This document shows, piece by piece, positions 10,150 through 21,173 of a stretch of 64,000 nt of DNA. Below the pieces are notes generated by a model, which saw only the letters and a list, made by a program, of their open reading frames with translations, made no database searches and was not told the origin of the DNA. The stretch's first letter is position 1; each line of letters begins with the position of its first letter. The DNA is from Bemisia tabaci (Eukaryota; Arthropoda; Insecta; Hemiptera; Aleyrodidae): assembly GCF_918797505.1 (NCBI RefSeq), contig NC_092793.1, positions 5,652,366-5,716,365 on the forward strand, read 5' to 3'. The position numbers were made by a program, and so were the translations under genes.

Positions 10150-10659
10150 TTTATAGCGGTTTTGTGTTTCTCTTGATAGGCGTTCACACGGAACACCGAG
10201 AGAGTGACGTATACGACGGCACTCTAGCGGTTTCGCGTTAGCGTTACCACGTTTCATGACACAAAGTCACTGGAGTGTTTTCAAGAGCATAGTTTCAGGG
10301 CAGTTTAATGATATAAATCCTGAAAACAATCAATGAAAACAATGGAATAGCTGCAGTAAATGAGCTATGCTGAGGTTTTATTTTAAGTCTTCAAACTTGA
10401 AAAATTTTGCGGATTTTTGGCTTAAAAATTAATTTTATTTTTACTTATAATAATAAAATAGTTAATTTTTTTATCTGTATTTTCATTTAAATTCAAAATC
10501 AATTGATCATCCTTTCTTAGCACAGTCATATAATTGCAGCAATTTAATTTTCATCACGCAATCAGATTAATCAAGGAGTTTTCACGAATTATGTTCTTGA
10601 TACATTCTACACAATTTTCACACACCTATCGTTTCCTAAATGTGTTTAATCCTGCACAT

Positions 10660-10906
10660 CGTCACCTTCCAGGCAAAGTATCACAAGCGCCATGCGACGT
10701 TTAAAAATTTCCGCCGCCATTTTATTTTTTTACAGAGAAATTGTTGAACGAAGCTGTCCGAAAATTTCACTGAATTTTCTTTGTGCTGCCGATAAAATTT
10801 AGTGGAATTTCCAAACAGATTCAACCAACAATTTCTCAGTAAAGATGGCGGCGGAAATTTTTAAACGTCGCATGGCGCTTGTGATACTTTTGCCTGGAAG
10901 GTGACG
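10660..10906. mobile_element. 247-bp foldback MITE with ACAT target duplication
   Basis: The arms of about 65 bp (CGTCACCTTCCAGGCAAAGT onward, through GCGCCATGCGACGTTTAAAA) pair almost perfectly. ACAT lies directly outside both ends (10656-10659 and 10907-10910), consistent with a 4-bp target-site duplication. High arm identity suggests recent movement. Confidence 0.8.
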
Positions 10907-10950
10907 ACATAATGTCTCGTAAAAATTTCCAATAATCACGTCCATTTATT

Positions 10951-10951
<1 letters not shown>

Positions 10952-10988
<37 letters not shown>
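10952..10988. repeat. Poly-T tract, 37 bases
   Basis: An uninterrupted T run. It could be the poly-A tail of a minus-strand retroelement, but no duplication or body is recognisable next to it. Confidence 0.9.
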
Positions 10989-10992
<4 letters not shown>

Positions 10993-11521
10993 AAAAAAGA
11001 GAATGGTGATCGATTCAAAAAGCCACAGTCAAGATGCATGTTTTCCGACTTTCCTAAAAATATAGTCTTGCCGAGTTGGAGGGCAACGTGGCAACAACCT
11101 CGAGGTTATGAATAAGAAGGACGGCGCCGGGGGTAGACCCTCCTTATTTGCATTTCGCTCATATACGAAACTTTCGGGGAGTTGAAAATTTAATGCACCG
11201 AATAATGCAGTCGAAAGGAGACGTCAAGACCTCCAGCCGGGCCAAAAACGCCAACTGCTCCGGGTGAATATTTAGCGAGCGGAAAGCGAAAAAATGTATG
11301 CGGTGGCCCAAGCTTCAAGTTTATTCGAGAGCTGCTCGCCGGTAATTAAGCACTCAGAGTCATTAAACCGCTCCTCAAGCGTCCAAAACAGACGACGACG
11401 CATTAAAAGAAAAATAAATAAATAAATAAACCACTTTGAAACAAAAGGCAAATTCCAAAATGAAGATGGACCGAGAGAAAAAAACTCTACAGATGAAGAA
11501 AATTCAGACTCAATCTACACG

Positions 11522-11932
11522 CAAATGCGGATGCATATCCGAAGATAAAAGGACCACATTTTGTAATAAGGAACCACTCTTTCTGGCTTATATCAGGAAC
11601 AATATATGAGGACTTATCTGTAACAATAGCGGATGTGAAAAATTACCTTTTCGAAACACATTCAAAAAACTGTTTTGGCATCGAGAAAATTTTGAGAAAA
11701 TACTTGAGATGTGATCTTCGAGAGCCAAACATATTAAATTTTTGTGTGAACAAAACAGTTTTTTAAGCGTGTTTCTAAAAAGTAATTTTTCACATCTACC
11801 ATTGTTACATATAAGGCCTCATATATGCCATCTGTTTCCTCATGTAGGGAGGTGCTTTCATGGAAGAGCCAGATATAGTTCCTTATGTAAAATGTAATCC
11901 AATAATGCATTCCTACCTCCGGCATTTGGACG
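11522..11932. mobile_element. Long inverted-repeat element, about 410 bp
   Basis: The left arm (from about 11522; TAATAAGGAACC, GGACTTATCTGTAACAATAG, CGGATGTGAAAAATTACCTT) is the reverse complement, with mismatches, of the right arm (AAAGTAATTTTTCACATC, CATTGTTACATATAAGGCC, TAGTTCCTTATG). It is non-coding. Confidence 0.7.
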
Positions 11933-11959
11933 GATTGGCAAAATCCGCGGAGATTTAAG

Positions 11960-12121
11960 CAGTGCCGGGTGTGAATGATCGATTATCGATATATCCCCAT
12001 TTGAAACTGTGGTAAAGAATCGATTATTAAGGTGTTCGTTGCGAACATCCTGTCTACCGATCCTTTTTCATAGGTTTTAATGGTAGATCAATCGATGAAT
12101 CGCAAACCACGCCACGCCATT
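11960..12121. mobile_element. hAT-like 160-bp MITE family (CAGTGGCG ends)
   Basis: The degraded left end CAGTGCCGGGTGTGAATGAT leads into ATCGATTATCGATATATCCC. The right end has GATCAATCGATGAATCGCAA and CCACGCCACGCCATTG. The central TTAAGGTGTTCGTTGCGAAC is family-specific. It is a copy of the element that shows an 8-bp target duplication at 27839-28003. Confidence 0.72.
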
Positions 12122-12129
12122 GGACGTAA

Positions 12130-13095
12130 ATCCTCCCTGTAATTTTAATCATTTAACTTGTCAAAAGTTTACAAAATTCAGGTCTTGGGTTACCTACTGA
12201 GAATCATAACTTTTTTACATCCGAAACTTCATGTCAAAGAGCAAATTTATGCGAGGCGCCCTCAGCTCCGGTTACTTGCAATTAGTCTTATTCATGCAGA
12301 GTTATGAAGGAATTTAATTTTAAATAGTCGAGTAAGACCAATGTAATTTAACAAATTAAGGTGGTCGTATCCAGGTACCCAACGTTGCCACATTATCAGT
12401 GTTTAAAAAGGCAAAGCTTCATAATGTCAGGGCATTTTGAGATTTCTTGCGTTTACAAACGTCTCTACGTTTTATGAGTGCACACGTATCTTATTAGTGA
12501 ACCATAATATTTATTGAAATTTGGCACGAGGAAAATAATCTTGAATTGGCTAAATTAGCGAAAGCTTCGGGCTGATTTAGAGAGGCTGTCACATTTCTTT
12601 TTAAATCTATACTGAAACTAAAAATTGCACCTCTGGCATCGCTGTAGAAAGTTTCTCAGATATCTTAATTGGACTGGACTCGAAAGAGTAGGGATGGGGG
12701 CCTTAAAAATGGAGCATAATTACTTCAAGTCGCATTTTGTCTGCCACATTTTGGCCTTGACGTTTCAAATAAATTAATTTCATTCATTGAAATCTAGCAT
12801 TCATATTATAGCCTCATTATACCTACTATCTACCCTCTATAAAAACCTTCCGTGTTCTTATCGCCTTTTCCTCTCCTTCTTTAATGTCGATGACTCACTT
12901 TAAGGATGGATAATCTTATCTTAGTTTGCTTCTTTAAAATCAGGATCTGCGGCCTGACCCCCCGATGGCGCCTCGGGCAGAATTTAAAATTCCCGCCATT
13001 TTTCATGGGCGGAAATTTCACATTTTGCTTGAAAAAGCAAAATTTGAAAGGTGCAAATTGCCTGGTGGTCTCTGGGAGGATAGGGGGCAGTGACG
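12130..13095. other. AT-rich DNA, no gene or repeat recognised
   Basis: Unique-looking sequence. Short open frames only, no splice-bounded coding signal that I can support. Confidence 0.3.
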
Positions 13096-13099
13096 ATTG

Positions 13100-13158
13100 G
13101 GCGTCGCAGAGCGCGAGGCTGCGCTATAAAAGTGGCTGAATGTATGTATGTATGTATC
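13100..13158 (+). repeat. Second copy of the GCGTCGCAGAGCGC repeat with ATGT tail
   Basis: It shares GCGTCGCAGAGCGC and CTATAAAAGTGGCT with 50-103 and then enters (ATGT)4. The tail is the complement of the (CATA)n tail of the other copy. Confidence 0.45.
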
Positions 13159-13317
13159 AAACACAATAGTGTCTGCTCTAAATGAAATCATATTAGCATC
13201 TTGTGATAACGTCATCGAGACACCGATCTTTGGAACTTTGCTAAAAATATTCACTTCTATACAGGCAATGATATCGCGAACACGATTGGGATACACGACT
13301 TCACATAACAATATTGG

Positions 13318-13445
13318 AGTGGACGTATTTCTGTCAAACGAAACTATGTGCATTATGACATGTGCTCTATTATGCATATATTCTATGGGTCTCAGGGCTC
13401 ATGTCTTAATGCACAAAGTTATGTTTAGTAGAAATACGTCCAATA
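13318..13445. mobile_element. TTGGACGTATTT MITE family copy
   Basis: The arms TGGACGTATTTCTGTCAAAC and TAGTAGAAATACGTCCAAT pair. The core GGGTCTCAGGGCTCATGTC is shared with 8134-8253 and 51799-51928. Confidence 0.75.
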
Positions 13446-13867
13446 ATTGCGACCGGAAAGTAATAATAAACGAACACGAGTGAAAAAATATACGGCGGTC
13501 AGTTTTTCATGTGACGCCACAAAATCTACCGGTACGATTTTTCCCGTTTGACTCTCAGCTGGATTTTAGGTGGCGTTGACAGTCGTCTTCTCAGCTAAAA
13601 TTAGAATGAAATTAGAAACAGTAAAATGTTTCAATCTTCAATTTTTATTTGACGTTTTGTGCACTGTATACGCAAAGGATAGGATAAAATAAAGGGACCG
13701 TTCATCTTCAACTCAAAATATTTGGCCTCGGTGTTGTTGGAAAGGATTTCCCTAGCCTGGTGTAGGATGAAGAGGGAAGCCTCCCAAATCGGATAAAATC
13801 CGATTACTGTCGTCTGCCTCTTTACCCTTTCAGACCCTCGCGAAACGCTGGAACGCAGCTTTCAATC

Positions 13868-14050
13868 GCAAACGGTAAAACTGCAAAAACGCGATCTCGT
13901 TGGCGATGTTTTAAAATTTCTCCTCTCTTTTATAAGTAAGAAAAGAAAACAAAATAACAATAATTGCTCTAAAATTTCACAGCATATTACTATTCTCGAC
14001 ACGGAGAAGAAAAATCAGGGAGGTTTTCAAAAGCGGAAGTTGACAATTCC
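13868..14050. repeat. Degenerate piece of the 260-bp ATATCGACGG family
   Basis: It retains CGATCTCGTTGGCGATGTTT, AAAATTTCACAG and CACGGAGAAGAAAAATCAGG, in the order seen in 17953-18212 and 34661-34948. The outer termini are lost. Confidence 0.4.
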
Positions 14051-14094
14051 TCAATAATCAAGCTAAACAGCGGGGGAAAATGAAATAACAAGAA

Positions 14095-14250
14095 GAAAAT
14101 TCCGAAATGAATATGTTGGAAAAGATTGACCGATAACTGAAATTTTAGACACACACACACACATACACTATTTTCATGTCATTGCTATTTGCATCTATTG
14201 GTGCTTTTTGCTAAATTTGGGAGGAGATATTGATTTATGAACGTTGCATG
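14095..14250. repeat. Dispersed repeat shared with 63476-63625
   Basis: Matching blocks are TGAATATGTTGGAAAAG, TTTCATGTCATTG, TTGGTGCTTTTTGCTAAATT and TGATTTATGAACGTT. A (CA)n microsatellite (about 14152-14164) is inserted in this copy only. Confidence 0.65.
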
Positions 14251-14277
14251 TAAATTAATTATAAAGATTTGCGTCCC

Positions 14278-14366
14278 ATTATCTTGATTTTAAGCTGATA
14301 TGCGGCATTTGCGCACGACCGCGATTCGCGGCGAACTGCCGTGCGTCAGCTTAAGATCAAGATAAT
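14278..14366. repeat. 89-bp hairpin element
   Basis: The arms ATTATCTTGATTTTAAGCTG and its reverse complement (CAGCTTAAGATCAAGATAAT) extend inward through TGCGGCA/TGCCGTG to a loop containing the perfect palindrome CCGCGATTCGCGG (allowing its central T). It is likely a very short MITE. Confidence 0.65.
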
Positions 14367-14449
14367 TGAACAGAATTTTAGTGCGTTTTCATCATAATTT
14401 CGCACTGAGACTAAAAATTCTTGCTAAAAGATGAATTTTTCAACGGCAA

Positions 14450-15330
14450 AGAAATTTCGGTATGGGTAGTAAAGGTCATTGAGGAGGAATAAAGGGTGTC
14501 TAATGTTTCTACCCCCACAATGGACGGATTAAATTGCCGGCCTCTCGTCGGTGAAAAAAAGAGGTGCTGCAGGGTAGAAAAAAGGTCGGGTCATCGCGTA
14601 GTAAAAGCTGCCAATTTACGGATTTTACTGCCGAATACAAAATCCCAGGTTTCGTGAAGTGGACTTTAGTAGACCCGACAGCAGCGCAGGACGCTCATTG
14701 GCTAAAAAGTTTTGGCGGGAAAGAAGCTTCTAAAGTTGAGTCGTTCCAGCGTAGAAAAGCTTATTTGAGGTTTCTGTCAAGTGAAATAATACGGTTTTGA
14801 CGAGAAAATGTTCTCAAGGGTTTCCAATTAGCAGTTCATTCGGTTTTTTTGGTAGAAGACCACCAGGGCTTGACAGTATAACGGTTCAAAGACAAAAAAA
14901 CGGGTCCGAGGAAAAAAATCTTTGAAGCGCCCGTTGAATAGCATGGGTTGATCGGTATGCTGTAGTTCGGTACATCCGAGTGATTTCAAAATGCGAGCCC
15001 TACTGGCACGCTTAAAAATTGTCTTACCTTTTGAAAATTCGATCAGTGTTGGTCGAATGACTGCAATGCTCTCCCTGTAACAGAGAAAAATGTTGGGATA
15101 TCTATAAGACTTTATCACATCCGCACTTACAAAAGGCAAAAATATCGTTATCCATCAATTTTGCAACTGACACGAAACAACTCTCGCCAATATATCAAAT
15201 TTTAGACGTGCGTCTTTTATGGCGCTTGAGATACCTCTAATTTTTTTCTTCTTTTTTTCCCGAAGCGATTCGATTTGGTCACGTCATCTGGCATATTTTG
15301 AGCAAACTTGATCTCAGCCTTTCTTAAATT
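14450..15330. other. Mixed unique DNA, no supported gene
   Basis: A plus-strand open frame (14564-14800) and a minus-strand one (14828-15139) have no recognisable domains and no convincing splice sites. No repeat match inside the window. Confidence 0.3.
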
Positions 15331-15446
15331 TTGAAGATAAGAGACAACTTAAAGCGCGTTGATGAACGCACAGAAATTCAACTATTCGTGTTTGATAGGT
15401 GCCTATGTTGCATACGGGAAATGAATGGCGCAATGACGTCAGGCTT

Positions 15447-16219
15447 GAGCTTGCAATGCTCCGTTCTTCGCTGCTGGCGAAAGGTCTCTCAGATTCGTGG
15501 CGAAAGGTCTCTCAGATTTTTGGAGAAAGTATTAAAAACGAGGCCCGGTTACGTATTCCCTGTCTCGGTTGTGATGTTTACGTAGCCCTTGAAGGTTCAC
15601 TACAAATAAGACAAACTGAACCAACACAACATGGACACAGAGCAAAGGAAAGGATGCGCGTTGATGAGGGCGCAGAGATACAACTATTCGTGCTTGATGA
15701 ATGTCAATATTGCATCTGCCTAATTGAAGGCGCTATGACTTGAGGCGCGAAAACTCAAATTTATGCACATAGTTTGACGTGTTTTAAAGACTATGTAACC
15801 TTTGCCGCTATCTCTTTAAATTTGTCAATCCTGCCCCTCCGAATTCCGTTTCATCGTTTTCTCAATTCTGACCTCTTTTAGACTCAAACTAAACCAACAC
15901 AACATGGAAATACAGCAAAGGAGAGAATGTGCGTCGACGGAGCAGAGATACAACTATTCGTACTATATAGATGTCCGTGTTGCATCTGAAAAATTGAAGG
16001 CGCGATGACGCGAGGTGTGAAAACGCAAATGTATGTAAATAGTAAGCTTCTCGAGTGATATCTCGTCATCACCGAGTTATAATTACAATATCAGTTAAAA
16101 ATAAAAGTTAGTTGTAATTCATTTAATTAATCTAGGTAGTGTGTCAATCAGCTTTAGTGTAAGTAAAATAAGTCGCGGCTTAATCCCAACAAGGTGTAAA
16201 CAATTATTATTTATTAATA
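15447..16219 (+). repeat. 750-bp duplicated block, copy 1
   Basis: It is nearly the same sequence as 22094-22844 in the same orientation, 6.65 kb away. Within the block two diverged units of about 300 bp follow one another. Each has AACTGAACCAACACAACATG, then GAGATACAACTATTCGT, then TTGAAGGCGC and GTTTGACGTG-like landmarks. A further degraded unit precedes (15340-15446) and another follows (16225-16320). There is no long conserved open frame and no TG..CA boundary. Confidence 0.75.
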
Positions 16220-16224
16220 TAGTT

Positions 16225-16320
16225 TGACGTGATTTATAGGCTATGTAACGCTTTGACACTATCACTTTAAATTTGTCAATCCTGCCTCTCCGAATTCTCC
16301 GACCTCTTTTAGACGGTCAC
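16225..16320 (+). repeat. Extra partial unit of the duplicated block
   Basis: It repeats TAGTTTGACGTG, GGCTATGTAACGCTTTG, TTTAAATTTGTCAATCCTGC and ACCTCTTTTAGAC from inside copy 1. This shows that the block is a decayed tandem array whose copy number differs between its two locations. Confidence 0.55.
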
Positions 16321-16791
16321 CCGTGAAATTAATTTCAACGGCGCCGGAGGACCATGTTTGCGGCCGTGGCCAAGTTCTAGAGCCGACCTCTTCACGAATT
16401 GAAGTCTCCGACACACCCCCCTCCCCTTCCACCACACACACCGAATGTCTACAAATCGAGTCCTTTGACGTAACATATTACTTTTGACCACAACTAGGTC
16501 TTCGATTGGAAATCCTGCCAACTTGGAGATTACGAGTCGCAGAAAACGCTGAGAGGCAATTCCGGAGAGGTTTATCCTTGCAGCTGCTATTTTAGATAAG
16601 AAATAATAGCCTTCGAGACTTAATGTGTAAGAAGTATTCATTTGACGGAATCTTAGGTTATTGTTCTGTTTTTAGTCGTTTTTTTCTTCTTTTTTTTTCG
16701 TGTTTGAAAATAATGCCACATATGTGTGCGAGAGAGGGAGTGTGTTTTTGTGAAGTTTTGTTTCCAAAAAGCTTAATGTTCTTACAAATCA

Positions 16792-17190
16792 CACTGAAAA
16801 AAAAAGTTACGGGTTTTGTAGAAATACTGTCCGTCCTTAGTTCAGGAGTCGAAAGTTCCGGATACTGGAACCGTAGTTTCGACCACTGCGGGTGGCCGGA
16901 TGCCACGCGGCGCAGCGGGCGAGGAAGACCAGCGCGACACGCACAATGGCGCCTACAAACCTAATATGGATACTTCACGCATTGCGCAATGCGTGAAGTA
17001 TCCCTGTTGGGTTTGTAGGCGCCAGTGCGCAATGCGTGAAGTATCCCTGTTGGGTTTGTAGGCGCCAGTGCGCAATGCGTGAAGTATCCCTGCTGGGTTT
17101 GTAGGCGCCAGTGTCTATCGAGTCTATGTCGTACAGTCTATCGAGCACGTAAGTACCTACGGCTTCCACGCCCAGAGGTTTTTTTCAGTG
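16792..17190. mobile_element. CACTGAAAAAA-ended element carrying a 43-bp tandem array
   Basis: It begins CACTGAAAAAAAAAGTTACG and ends TTTTTTTCAGTG. The GC-rich middle contains the palindrome found at 5231, expanded into an array at 16984-17112. The 260-bp element at 17188 begins immediately after. Confidence 0.6.
16984..17112. repeat. Tandem array, three 43-bp units
   Basis: Unit starts are at 16984, 17027 and 17070 (GCGCAATGCGTGAAGTATCC), exactly 43 bp apart. The preceding inverted half (16944-16983) completes the palindrome. The array at 33639 uses the same monomer plus eight bases (GCGTCGCC), giving 51 bp. Confidence 0.9.
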
Positions 17191-17469
17191 CATAAGGTCG
17201 ATGGTAAAACTTCCGAATCATGTATCTTGGTTTTCGATGTTGCAGACTTCCTGTATAATACTTTGTCTTTAAAATGAAGCTACTCAACGTTAATACTGTA
17301 AAGCTTCCTTGAATTTTCTCCTCTATGCGAGAAAAATTCTATGGAAACTTCATGGGATTATATTGATTTGTTTCCGCTCATAAAAGTAAAATAGGTGAAA
17401 TGAATAAATAGGAAATTATAAAACACCGTAAACGAGATACTTTGTTTGAAAGTTTCGCCGTTGATATGT
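17188..17469. mobile_element. 260-bp MITE family, diverged copy
   Basis: Left end GGTCGATGGTAAAACTTCC, then CATGTATCTTGG, GTTGCAGACTTCCTGT and ATGGAAACTTCATGGGATTA. Right end AAACGAGATAC then GTTTCGCCGTTGATATGTC. Confidence 0.6.
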
Positions 17470-17952
17470 CGCAAGCAAATAGTAAAAGCAGGCATTCGGT
17501 CAAATGTCCAGGCGAATTGTCAAATATTCTTACTGAGATTGAAATTCTGACTCTTTTCCTAATTTTAGACAAAATAATGCATTTTCCGTCCTGTAAGAAA
17601 ATATTTTCTGTAAAAATAAGCATCTTACAGTGATATTTTAAATGATTTGTAGCTTCTGAACCAACATTTATTGCGAAATTTCCAGCACGTCATACAATAC
17701 AGATTTTTTAAAATTTTAACATTAAAATATATGAAAGGCATTTGATGAGGAAAAACAAGAAGATTCGTAGGTTTGATGGTTTGATAGGTTTGATATTTCT
17801 CAAAATATTGAAAATTCGTGAGCTTTTGGACATTAATTTTGAGCTCTTGGACATGAATTTACAAAATTTTGTCACGTGTCAAAATCTGACTATATGCCTC
17901 GGCATTTGATAAAATGCCTGATTTGACTAATTACCTGCGACAACAAGTAGCA

Positions 17953-18212
17953 TATCGACGGTGAAACTACCAAACCACGTATCTCGTTTGCGGTGTTTAA
18001 AAATCTACGCTCGCATTTTATTTTTTTGAAGTAGACCAAATCAATATCATTCCTTGAAATTTTCACAGAATTTTCTCCGCACGAAGAGGGAAAATCACAG
18101 AAATTTTCAAGACTGGACGTTAAGTAGTTTTCCATTTAAAAAATGAAGTATGACAGGAAGTCTGCGACGTCGCAAACCGAGTTATGTGATTGCCGACTTT
18201 CACCGTCGATAT
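17953..18212. mobile_element. 260-bp MITE family, well preserved copy
   Basis: Left end TATCGACGGTGAAACTACCA, right end TTTCACCGTCGATAT. The interior is nearly identical to 51277-51538 (GTTTAAAAATCTACGCTCGC, GACTGGACGTTAAGTAGTTT, GACAGGAAGTCTGCGACGTC). The right arm has one degraded patch. Confidence 0.78.
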
Positions 18213-18219
18213 TCGATAT

Positions 18220-19235
18220 GGAACCGATACATGCTTTTCTTTCGGACCCTAAAAAGCGTTTCCCTTCCAAAATTGTATTTTCGAAAAATATAGACTTGAT
18301 TTCATGACGCTTCCATATCCACGTAACGCAGCGTAACGCTAGCTTAAACCCTCTTTCCGTAGTCACGTTACACAATACTCGGACTTTCCTTGAGCTTTTA
18401 AGAAGGAATAAACGTTCCCGGTTCCGCAACGTTCAATCGCCTGTAACAAACTTAGTTTGAGACGGGATTGGGAGGAAGGGAGTGATGGGTAGCGGGCAAA
18501 GAGGGTTGAAGAGAGAGGGCACAAGAAGCCGTAGCTGGCTCTCAGAAGCGTTGGTACCCGGTCCACGCTCCATTACTTTCCTCGTAATCTTATCAAAACG
18601 GAGTAAAACACGCAGAAGGAAAACTTAATTATTCTTCATTACAACTGAGACATTTGCATGAATGGTCCGAGAGAGAGGGGCGGGGGTCTTAATTCTGGGT
18701 CCCCGTTCGTTTTGGAGCGAGTCCAGCGGAGAACATAAAACCGATTACGCGAATACACACACGGACACGGACAAACCAGGAACACACACTCCGGCAGTTG
18801 CCCAAGATAGCTTTAATTCCTTATTTGTCCGCCCGGCGCTGCAGTCGAGGGGTTTTCAATTATGATCGGAAAGAGGTGGGACACGAATTATCCCTCGTGT
18901 TTGGATCCGAGTTACGAGTATCGATGGCCTTGGCGGGGGAGAGGGGTGCGGGAAATCACTTAAACCAATGAGAGCTGTTGCCACTATTTTCTTGAAATGA
19001 CATCCTTCAAAACCTGACTCGCAGAACATGGATCGAAAGTGAGCCAAGTACGTGCGCACCAAAAAGGAAACATGTCTTTCCATCATTTTATTTCCCTTAG
19101 TCCTAGTTCGAATCATTACAATTTTAGCACAGAAAAACCGAACACTCTTTGATTTAAAAAGTGCATTCATTTTGAGAGTGGCTCTCATCGTGATACATCG
19201 TATTTAATAGACATATTTTAATAAAAATTAAACAG
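18220..19235. other. Unique DNA with GC-richer patches, no gene called
   Basis: Around 18540-18870 base composition rises and purine-rich runs appear (GAGAGAGAGGGGCGGGGG). Open frames here carry no recognisable family pattern. Confidence 0.3.
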
Positions 19236-19240
19236 TAAAG

Positions 19241-19322
19241 TTGGACGTATTCATGCTAAAAGGAACTATGAGCATAGGGTTTGCGTGGAACATGATTCCA
19301 TCTAGCATAAATATGTCCAATT
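19241..19322. mobile_element. TTGGACGTATTT MITE family, short 82-bp form
   Basis: Arms TTGGACGTATTCATGCTAAA and TCTAGCATAAATATGTCCAA. The core AGGAACTATGAGCATAGGGT is shared with 29822 and with both arms of the 60.4-kb palindrome. Confidence 0.75.
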
Positions 19323-20202
19323 AACCTGAACGAGGAGTTTGAGGAACAGTGACAAATGAGAGAAAAGGGTAGTCAAAAATTTATACTCAGAGGAATGTAA
19401 AATTGGGATGAAATAAATCTCATACTCATGAGATATGAAAATTGTTTCATCGTACGACTTCACATTTTTTTAGACTTTGTTGGTGTCTCTTGCTGCATTC
19501 TTGGTTTTATTGATTTTGTATCCAATGCCAAATTGCAAAATTCAGTTTAAGCAAAAACATACCACACGAAGAGAAAACATATCATGAGAGTTCTGACAGA
19601 TGTTGAGTAACCTAAGCTTTTGGTTTACTCAAATGCCTCCCGATTTTTTTTTTCTTTGCTTCGATTCAATTTTGACTCAACTTTTGAACTTACTCGATTA
19701 AAAAATGTGATTAGCAACTTCACCCTCTATCTTTAAGATACACATATAAAGGTTCATCTATTGATAGATTAATTTTTTCCCGACACATTGTGGGGGCATC
19801 TTCAATTTTAGGTGCGGTAAATTTCATTGCCCCTATTTATAGATCGCATTCGATAAAGGTTCGATGTACCGTTTGGTTCGACTCAATAGAGCATAACCTC
19901 AAGTAGAAACTTTTGAATTTAAGTTGCAAAAGGTGAAAATGAGAAAATTCCCAACAATTTCACTTTTCATCGCCATTTGTACCCTAAGAACTAAAAATCT
20001 ATCACAAAAAACCCGTTCCCTCAGATTACTCAATTGACTTTTGAGGCTATTTTTACATGTTGAAACCAATCGATATCGATACAATCGCACCTGTTTGATG
20101 TATCAAATACGACCCATTTAGCCTTTTTAATTTTCATCGGTGCTCCTATTTCCCGGAGCTAGTACCGAATTTTGAAATTTTTGAGATTTTCCTGAATTTT
20201 TC

Positions 20203-20491
20203 CCGGAACTTTTGAAATTCCTGAAATGTTCCGAATCTTTGGCATTTTCCGGAACGTTCTCGGAACTTTTGAAAATATCCTAAAAGAATCCCGGAACTTT
20301 TGATAGTTATGGAGTGGGAGAAATCGGAACAAACAAGCTTCGAATCCTGGAACTTTTGGAATTCCCGAGATGTTCCGGATCTTTGGCATTTTCCAGTACT
20401 TTCTCGGAACTTTGGAAAATATCCTGAAAGAATCCCGGAACTTTTGACAGTTATCAAGTGGGCGAAATCCGAACAAAAAAGTTTCGAATCC
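20203..20491. repeat. 144-bp tandem duplication
   Basis: Two adjacent units have period 144 (TTTGGCATTTTCC recurs 144 bp apart, GGAACTTTTGATAGTTAT versus GGAACTTTTGACAGTTAT). Each unit also contains several internal CCGGAACTTTTG/GAAATTCC phrases, so the array probably grew from a shorter ancestral unit. Confidence 0.75.
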
Positions 20492-20835
20492 CAGAAACTG
20501 ATATGAAATGGACGCACTGAATTTCATTAAGAGCGAACGGCAACCGAGGGAAGTGCACGCGGAGGAACGGTAGGACTCAGAGGCCAAGAAACGCCATGAA
20601 TCACCTAATTTCCTCTAGATTCATGGATTGGCCGGCCCACACTGGCTCGAGAGCGTGGTCAGACTGAAATTTATGCTCGCTCGGTCGAGACTTCGGTGAA
20701 AATTTAATCACCGCCCCGAAGCTCGCACAAACGGCCATTGGCCATGGGAACTCGCCCGTGTACCGGTACCCGGGAATCATTTCGCACGCTTCCACGTTTT
20801 GCCCGAAGATTTGCGAGCTCAGCGTTGGTACTCAC

Positions 20836-20896
20836 GTAGAAGAACACTCCGCCGAAGCGCTCCAGAGGCTCCCAAACGAATTGAAGACCAAATCTA
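20836..20896 (-). CDS. Candidate internal exon, unidentified
   Basis: A short GC3-rich frame reads FGLQFVWEPLERFGGVFFY and ends at a strong donor (TAC|GTGAGT, GT at 20835-20834). An AAG or TAG acceptor lies at about 20897-20894 behind a poly-C/T-poor tract. Codon choice differs from the AT-rich surroundings. I do not recognise the protein, and a 61-base exon with a weak acceptor could be chance. Confidence 0.22.
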
Positions 20897-20930
20897 CTTG
20901 CAGTAGATGATACACTCTCCCCCCCCCCCC

Positions 20931-21173
20931 GGAAAAACCCAGTATGAGCCATCAGGCGTTGCCAAATTTCCTTCTACAATTCAAGAATTTTCAGGAAAAT
21001 TTGTGAATATTTTCGTTCCGATTTTTCGGAGGATTTAGTTCGAACTTTGATCCACGAAGTCTGGAAAATTTTCAAGGAAAAATATTGATAATTTTTTCAA
21101 ATATAATTATTTTAACATAGGAAATTTGGCAACATTCGAATGCTCTTACGGCGTTTTTACTCGGCACAGCAGA
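20931..21173. mobile_element. CTGCCGTG MITE family copy, left end eroded
   Basis: It runs from GGAAAAACCCAGTATGAGCC through AGGCGTTGCCAAATTTCC to the inverse AGGAAATTTGGCAACATTCG, then CTCTTACGGCGTTTTTACTC and GGCACAGCAG. A poly-C run (20919-20930) has replaced the left terminus. Confidence 0.7.

Noticed and set aside
16944..17112. CRISPR-like array (also 33601-33791)
   Set aside because: Repeat units are directly adjacent or separated by a constant 8 bases, not by variable spacers. The setting is eukaryotic and no cas genes are present.
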